A stretch of DNA of 64,000 nt from Isoetes taiwanensis. Its lineage: Eukaryota; Streptophyta; Lycopodiopsida; Isoetales; Isoetaceae. The DNA lies in contig JAJEKV010000046.1 of the NCBI GenBank assembly GCA_021234155.1, positions 10,740,818 to 10,804,817 on the forward strand, given 5' to 3'. The stretch's first letter is position 1, and each line of letters opens with the position of its first letter. The notes under the pieces are model-generated. The model was given only the letters and a program-made list of their open reading frames with translations. It was not told where the DNA came from and made no database searches. The translations under genes were made by a program, and so were the position numbers. This document shows, piece by piece, positions 58,383 to 64,000 of this stretch.

Positions 58383-61319
58383 TTAATCTACACAAATCGA
58401 CATGCCTGAGCCGATTTCTTCGGAGATGACCTTGCCGTCCCATTGCTCCATAAACTGTGGGTACTGTTTTTCCAGATCTCTTTTAAGTACCCATGTGGCG
58501 TCTTCCACCGGCAAGTGTTTCCACTTGACTAAGTATTGGAGGAACTCTGATCTCCTTGTTTTCTTGAAGGCTTTATCAAGAATTAGCTCTGGAAGTATTT
58601 CCAATTGCTCTTCTGTCATTTCCAACATCGTTGGGGTGTCCAGGACTTCATCTGGATTGGGAGTGTGCTTCTTCAGCAAACTCACGTGGAAGACTTTGTG
58701 GATTTTTAGGTGCGCTGGTAAGTCTAACTTGTAGGATTGGTTACCCACTCTCTTGGTTATTCTGAAGGGTCCAGCCCACCTTGGAGCAAGCTTCTTGCAA
58801 TTTTCGATGCGGAGCTTCGCCTGCTTTATCTTGATCTTGAGCCATACATCATCTCCGACTTGGAATTCTCTTACTGTCCGGTGCTTGTCGGCAATGCCCT
58901 TCTGCCGACTCCTTGCTGCTTGAAGGTACCCTCGAACTTCTTCCACAAGCTGCTGCATGTCGCTCAACATTTGTTGCGAAACTTCCACTTTTGACACGGG
59001 ATTGTGCCAAGTGTCTGGAGTTAGGCATTGGTAGCCGTAGTTGATCATGAACGGCGACATTTGGGATGATTCCTGCTTGGTGCTATTGTATGCAAACTCC
59101 ACCAAGTGAATAAATTCTTCCCACATACCTTGCTTGTTCCAGACATAGTTTTGGAGCATGTCTTCCAATATTCTGTTGATACGCTTCGTTTGCCCATCCG
59201 TCTGTGGATGATAGGCCGTGCTCATGGAAAGCTTCGTTCCAATCGTTGTGAAGAGATCCTGCCAGAAGGCACTGATGAACTTCGGATCTCGGTCGGAGAT
59301 AATTTCCCTTGGCATGCCATGGAGTCTGAAAATCTCTTTGGTGAAGAGCTTTGCCGTATCCATAGCTGTGTCCGTGGTCCTGCAAGGCACAAAATGGGCC
59401 ATCTTCGACAATTTGTCGACCACGACCATCAAGGCATCCTTACCTCTTACTGTCCTTGGTAGTCCTGTTATAAAGTCCATGCTGACGACCTCCCACTTAG
59501 CGTTTGGCACCGCTAATGGTTCCAATGCCCCCGGTATTCGAAGTTGTTCTGCCTTCGTTTGCTGGCATAGTTGACACTCCTTGATGTGGCGAGCTATCTG
59601 CTTCTTCATTCCTGGCCAATAGTAGCTGCTACGCACTTTAAAATATGTCTTCATGAATCCTGCGTGGCCAGCTATTGGGCTGTTGTGGGTGTCGTGGAGG
59701 ATCAACTTTCTTACTTCAGATGATTCTGGCACGCACAACTTGTTCTTATGGTATAGGAGGTTACCTTCCTTCTTAAAATTTTTGAAGGTTTCCCTCTCTT
59801 TATCTGTTCTCGCTTCCTTGTACAAGCTTGCCCATACTTCCTTGAAGTCCACATCTGTTGGCAAGGTTTCTTCTATCTTCTTTCCGAAATCGCTGAAGAG
59901 TGTCGAGATTGCGTTGCAGTGCACCCTGGTTGTCAGCGGATGCCTTGAAAGCGCATCGGCTACCACATTAAGTTTCCCGGGCTTGTAGACTATATCAAAG
60001 TCGTACTCCTCGAGAAACTCCATCCACCTTCTCTGCCTCAGATTGAGATGTGGTTGCGTGAATACGTACTGGAGGCTCTGGTGATCAGTGTCCAGCTGGA
60101 ACTTCCTCCCCAAGAGGTAATGCCTCCAGATTCTCAACGCCCTGACAACTGCTAGCAGCTCTTGGTCGTGCGTCGGGTAACGCGTTTCGGCGTCGTTCAT
60201 CTTCCTTGAGTCATACGCTATTACCCGCTCCTCTTGCATGAGCACTGCACCTGTGGCTATCTTGCTTGCATCTGTCGCCACTAACTTGTCCTTTTCCGGG
60301 TCTGGCAGGGTTAAGACGGGGGCGGTTGTCAAAGCCTCCTTTAACAATTCAAATGCTTCTTGGGCTTTCTTGAGCCAATGGTCTGCCCAATTTTTCACTT
60401 TCTCCGCCTTTGTCAAGTCTGTCAGTGGGGCTGCTATCCTTGCGAAGTTCTTCACGAACTTTCTGTAATACCCTGCGAGGCCAAGGAAACTTCTGACCTC
60501 ATGGACGCTCTTTGGTGCCGGCCATTGGATTACTGCTTCAATCTTGGCGGGGTCTGTCGAGATTCCTTCTGCTGAGATCACATGACCGAGGTACTCCACC
60601 TTCTCTGTTGCGAAGTGGCACTTCGACAACTTGGCATACAACTGATGCCTCCTTAACTTCTCGAGCACCTTTCTTACGTGTTGTGCATGCTCTTCAATGG
60701 ATTTACTGTACACCAGAATGTCGTCGAAGAATACTATCACAAAGGTGTCCAAGTATTCTCTGAAGATGTCGTTCATGAGTCTCATGAACGTAGCTGGGGC
60801 GTTGGATAGCCCAAATGGCATTACGGTGAATTCGTAATGCCCATACCTGGTCCTGAAAGCCGTTTTGTGAATGTCCTCTTCTTTTATTTTGATCTGGTGA
60901 TACCCTGACCTTAGGTCGATCTTGGAGAAGACCTTTGCCCCTTGGAGCTGATCCATCAAGTCGTCCGATCTGGGGAGCGCGTACTTGTTCTTGATGGTGT
61001 GCTTGTTCAATTGTCTGTAATCTATGCACATCCTCAAGCTTCCATCCTTCTTCTTGACAAAGAGGATGGGTGCCCCAAATGGTGAGACGCTAGGCCTGAT
61101 GAAGCCTAGATCGAGCAATTCTTGTAACTGCTTCTTTAGCTCCGTGAGTTCCTGTGTGGTCATTCTATATGGGGCCTTGCTCGTTGGCTTGGTCCCTGGT
61201 TCGAGTGCTATCTCACACTCTACTCCCCTGTACGGAGGAAGCTTTTCGATCTCATCTGGAAAGAGATCGTGGAACTCCGTGATCAAGTTGGCGATTTGCT
61301 TGGGCAACTTGCTGAGCAC
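58383..61319 (-). pseudogene. Pol of element G: RT, RNase H, integrase, chromodomain (978 codons open, catalytically impaired)
   Basis: Numbering from the first in-frame ATG (61319): RT with [20 protein letters not shown] (87-106), [12 protein letters not shown] (167-178) and FFDD (197-200). RNase H follows with [12 protein letters not shown] (349-360) and [11 protein letters not shown] (410-420). The integrase zinc site lies at H552/H562/C582-C595 in approximate terms ([10 protein letters not shown] ... CQLCQQTK). The core Asp residues are D615 (SMDFITGL) and D676 (ISDRD). The third position, 712, is Lys (DGQTKRINR) where Glu is invariant, so strand transfer should fail. A GPY-like [18 protein letters not shown] (848-865) and a chromodomain at about 913-965 ([17 protein letters not shown]) complete a chromovirus pol. 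The true protein would begin upstream in the protease frame, one base shift away near 61365. Confidence 0.93.
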
Positions 61320-61324
61320 TCTGT

Positions 61325-63156
61325 CTTCTTTGCTTCCCTCCGACTCGGGTTCCTCAACCTCGAGTTTGAGATGTATGCTACCTGCTCGCTCTTTATAGAC
61401 TTGAGCAGCTTCTTAACAGACATACACTGCATGATGGGAGTAACTTCTTTACCTGTGATCTCAATGGCTTTGCCGTCGGGCGTTGGGAAGGTCACCTTCC
61501 GCTTTCCACAATCAATGATGGCCCCTGCTGGTCCAAGGTACTCCATTCCAACGATCAAGTCATACTTGCCAATGCCCATTACTTCTGCCCCCATTTGGAT
61601 ATTAATCCCTGGCAAGTCGATGTCGAAGTTGATCCTTTTTCCAGCTGTATGTCTTACTGCTCCGCTTGCCAAGATTACGGGTCTTGGTTTGGACTTTAGG
61701 GGTTTCAATTTCAACATTTCAACCATCCTCGGGGATGCAAAGTTATGGCTACTTCCCGAGTCTATCAAGACTATAAAAGACTTGGTCTTTGCCATCCCTA
61801 TTGTGGAGATTATCTTATACTGCGTCTCTGCCTGTTCTGTATCTATAGCAGCGAAGATGTGGCACTCACCCTGAATGTAATCGCGTGCTGCCTCGTCGTC
61901 CTCATCTGACGGAGTGCCCCATCCTCCCAACTCCGCTAACGCTGAGCTCATAACAAATGGGCAGTTCGCCGTTCGGTGGCCCGGCTGGAAACATCTAAAG
62001 CAGAGTTGCTTCTCTATGCATTCCTGCCTTTTCTCCTTGGGCATCGCCTGTAAGAAGGACCGTACTGCTTTCGAGTAGTTGGAACCTTCCTGTTTATCCT
62101 TGAAGGACACCTGCTTTCTTTCCTGCTGCTTCCCCTGGTTGCTATTGTATGGGGACTTTGCTGGACTTGGGCTTGCTGCCCTAGGGCTGTAGCTCCCTGT
62201 TGCTTTGCCTCTATCCTGATAGTAAGGCTGCCTCTGTGCGGTGTTCTGCAGCCCAGATCCTTGCAAACTAATTGCTTTGGATTCTGCTTCCGATACTGTT
62301 TTAGGGTCTATTGCCCTTACGAGCTTCCGGATTTCTTCGTTCAGTCCTTCTATGTAGCTTTCAACTGCGTGTTTCTCGCTCAGCTTCGGCACATACAGCC
62401 TTAGCCTCATGAATTCTTCGGTGTACTTCTGCACCGTCTTGTAACCTTGCTGCAATCTGTAGAACTGCTGCATCATTTTTGACTTGTGTTCTCGAGGAAC
62501 ATAGTGGCGCTTGAAAGCTTTTGAGAACTTCTTAAATCGGCATGCATCTCTGCTCAAACCATGGGCCTTGGCATAGCCCTTCCACCATATGCGTGCGGCC
62601 CTTTCAGGTTGGCTGTTGCCACCCTGCCTTTGTCCTTGTCCTTCATGCCGTAGGCATTGCCATACTCGCTCATTTCGTCGAGCCACGCCTCTGCCTCTAA
62701 GCCGGATCTGTTCTCGCCCGAGAACTGTTCGAGTTTCCGGGCTTTCCATACATTGCCCAGTGCTGAGTCCACCTTCTTCTGGTAGTCTAGGGCCTTAGTG
62801 TCCTTCTGTCTGCCGTCTCTACGGTCCGGCGCCTGCTCGGCTTCTTTCTCGGACTCAGAATCCGAGGTCGAGCTTGAGTCGGAGGTCTCTGTGCTAGGGG
62901 ACCTCCTTCTCTTACACCTCCTCTTGTCTTTCCCCGACTTTCGGGGTGTCGTTTGTGGCCCGGATGATGCTTGGGCTGCTAGTAGGGCCTTTATCTGGTC
63001 CAGCTCTGTTCGCATCTGCGACATCTCTTCTTCTGGGGTCATGGGACCATATCCTTCGAAGAGGTTCCTTTGAAGGGGTTGTCTGTCAGGGGTCTCTTCA
63101 TCTCTGTTGGGCCTTCTGTTTTGCTCGACCGTTCGTTGTTCCCTATGTACATACAC
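61325..63156 (-). pseudogene. Gag and protease of element G (one frameshift)
   Basis: Gag opens at 63156 with a charged, Ser-rich N-terminus (MTPEEEMSQMRTELDQIKALL) and leads into ALGNVWKARKLEQFSGENRS and AEAWLDEMS. Near 62590 the frame shifts and continues with RIWWKGYAKAHGLS, then FKRHYVPREHKSKMMQQFY (capsid-like). A standard zinc knuckle CFRCFQPGHRTANC (C-x2-C-x4-H-x4-C) follows. The protease has FIVLIDSGSSHNF with the catalytic DSG and DLIVGMEYL. A one-base loss near 61365 separates it from pol; fragment F retains the open version, so the shift is a private mutation and not programmed recoding. Confidence 0.9.
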
Positions 63157-63326
63157 AATTGGTCATGGTTGTACGGTTAGTTTTATTCGTTCTCTTGCAT
63201 TATATGTGATGTTGGTATAGTTGTGGAACAAAAATACATCAACAAAACATTTAAAGTGCAAAAGAAGTTATATTCATATTATATAATATGTTAATACAAA
63301 AAGATTTCCGGGATCAAGATTCCTAA
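63157..63326 (-). other. Spacer between upstream ORF and gag in element G
   Basis: AT-rich 170 bp with TATATAATATG, no frame. It could hold a leader or internal promoter. Confidence 0.4.
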
Positions 63327-63980
63327 CTACTCTTGATATCGCCGGTAGGATGGATTATCCTCTAGGAACTTCTTCACTTGGGCTGTTCCCACTGAATGAC
63401 CCAAGTTCCTAAGGACGTTGACTGAAGATCCACCCTGCAAAGCTCTCGCCAAATCTTCTATCCTGCGCTCGGAGGTATAGGCGGCGGTCACTGCCAGTCT
63501 TCCCTGCCGTCTGTAAGGTATGGCGAAGTCAAAAACATCGAGTGCTACCGCTCTCTTCACCAGGATGGCATACTCGGTGTTGGGAGCTAGCCGAGCATGC
63601 CGGCCAAAGCCTGAGAGCGCAATTAGCATCGATACTCCTTCCTCGCCCCTGGGGGTGAATTTGCGGTGAATTACCGCTATCCTTCCATCCATCAGTAGGG
63701 GAAGGTAATACCGCAACGACCTGTCGTTGTGTGACGGGCCCTCGCCTCCTCGGCCTCCAGATCTGTGTCTGCCGGCATAGTCATCGACCTCCACCGTGGT
63801 GACCTCCCTGTAGTCTCTGACTGTTGCTGAAGCTCTCCTGAGGTCGAACTCGCCTCTTCTCGCCCGGGGAGGTGTTGTTGAAGAACTTGCCGTTAAGATG
63901 TTCGAGGTCTTGTGGCGGATCCCCATCTGTTCCTGTAGAGCAAGGAACTCTTCCTCCATCGGTAGTTCCCGTGCCTCCAT
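63327..63980 (-). CDS. Uncharacterised ORF upstream of gag in element G (may extend past the window)
   Basis: At least 217 residues, ending YRRYQE before a TAG. The ATG at 63980 may not be the start, since the frame is open to the window edge. The N-terminal 60 residues are polar. The central part, from RSLRYYLPLLMDGRIAVIHR through GVSMLIALSGFGRH to AILVKRAVALDVFDFAIPYR, has alternating hydrophobic strands. The C-terminal part, from SERRIEDLARALQGG to NVLRNLGHSVGTAQVKKF, is helical. I recognise no family for certain. Plant chromoviruses normally start with gag; extra 5' ORFs are known in Ogre-type Tat elements. A distant likeness in pattern to 30K-type movement proteins came to mind, but the conserved Asp is not seen, so this is only a hypothesis. 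Confidence 0.6.
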   Translation of the reverse strand: MEARELPMEEEFLALQEQMGIRHKTSNILTASSSTTPPRARRGEFDLRRASATVRDYREVTTVEVDDYAGRHRSGGRGGEGPSHNDRSLRYYLPLLMDGRIAVIHRKFTPRGEEGVSMLIALSGFGRHARLAPNTEYAILVKRAVALDVFDFAIPYRRQGRLAVTAAYTSERRIEDLARALQGGSSVNVLRNLGHSVGTAQVKKFLEDNPSYRRYQE

Positions 63981-64000
63981 GATCTGCCTGATGTTGCTAT

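Larger units (their letters stand above)
56090..64000 (-). mobile_element. Chromodomain Ty3/gypsy element G (3' LTR to upstream ORF; 5' LTR outside window)
   Basis: Minus-strand order from the right edge: an extra ORF (63327-63980), gag (63156 to about 62000), protease, RT, RNase H, integrase and chromodomain (pol ends 58383), a non-coding stretch, a polypurine tract, and the 3' LTR. The element sits in pol fragment F. Gag and pol have one frameshift each, and the integrase lacks its third catalytic residue. The 5' LTR and primer site are beyond 64000. Confidence 0.9.

Noticed and set aside
61349-61380. Programmed frameshift between protease and RT in element G
   Set aside because: The sister fragment F has an open frame across the same point, so a private one-base loss explains G better.

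Overview
The window looks like repeat-dense nuclear DNA from a seed-free vascular plant, most likely a fern (inference). The reasons are PLS-type pentatricopeptide (PPR) fragments of the style common in ferns, plant-type gene fragments (an ECA-like Ca2+-ATPase exon, a GONST-like nucleotide-sugar transporter, an NT5C2-like 5'-nucleotidase), both Tat-like and chromodomain Ty3/gypsy elements, and very sparse host genes. I see no rRNA, tRNA, CRISPR array or bacterial-style operon.

Layout. 1-7530: a decayed Tat-like Ty3/gypsy element on the minus strand (pol, protease, gag, primer site, then a 2.5 kb 5' LTR) that lies inside an older relative. 7531-10018: a short non-coding relative with a 696-bp LTR, its second LTR cut off at the last exon of a nucleotide-sugar transporter. 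10019-17200: host-like DNA with a PPR fragment, one Ca2+-ATPase exon and the only convincing host gene, a two-exon PAAT/C10orf88-like gene at 14600-16782. 17395-32215: a tandem repeat of about 336 bp carrying three insertions, each with target-site evidence: a 216-bp hAT MITE (8-bp duplication), a non-autonomous LTR element (18142-25266, 5-bp duplication, iMet primer site) and a piggyBac element (25414-32176, flanked by TTAA). The neighbouring repeat copy preserves the empty site for all three.

32206-37600: the 3' part of a Tat-like element with its LTR, and a separate inverted LTR. 38585-41834: a second copy of the same hAT MITE, split by a 3,034-bp Helitron that carries a dense heat-shock promoter (HSEs plus TATA). 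42270-45040: a truncated 5'-nucleotidase gene and a PPR pseudogene. 47394 to about 49090: a probable gypsy LTR. 51360-53230: a decayed FCP1/NIF-like phosphatase and a Cys-rich/coiled-coil fragment. 53230-54180: a CA-rich satellite. 54976-64000: a chromodomain gypsy element (minus) inserted in an older copy of itself, with an extra ORF upstream of gag.

Most coding potential belongs to mobile elements, and nearly all of it is broken: the piggyBac transposase is frameshifted and split by an inversion, and both gypsy integrases that can be read through have lost the catalytic Glu. The most notable points are a piggyBac transposon in plant DNA with a TTAA empty site, a Helitron carrying heat-shock elements, and LTR families that begin with unrelated but equally built hairpins running from TG to CA.
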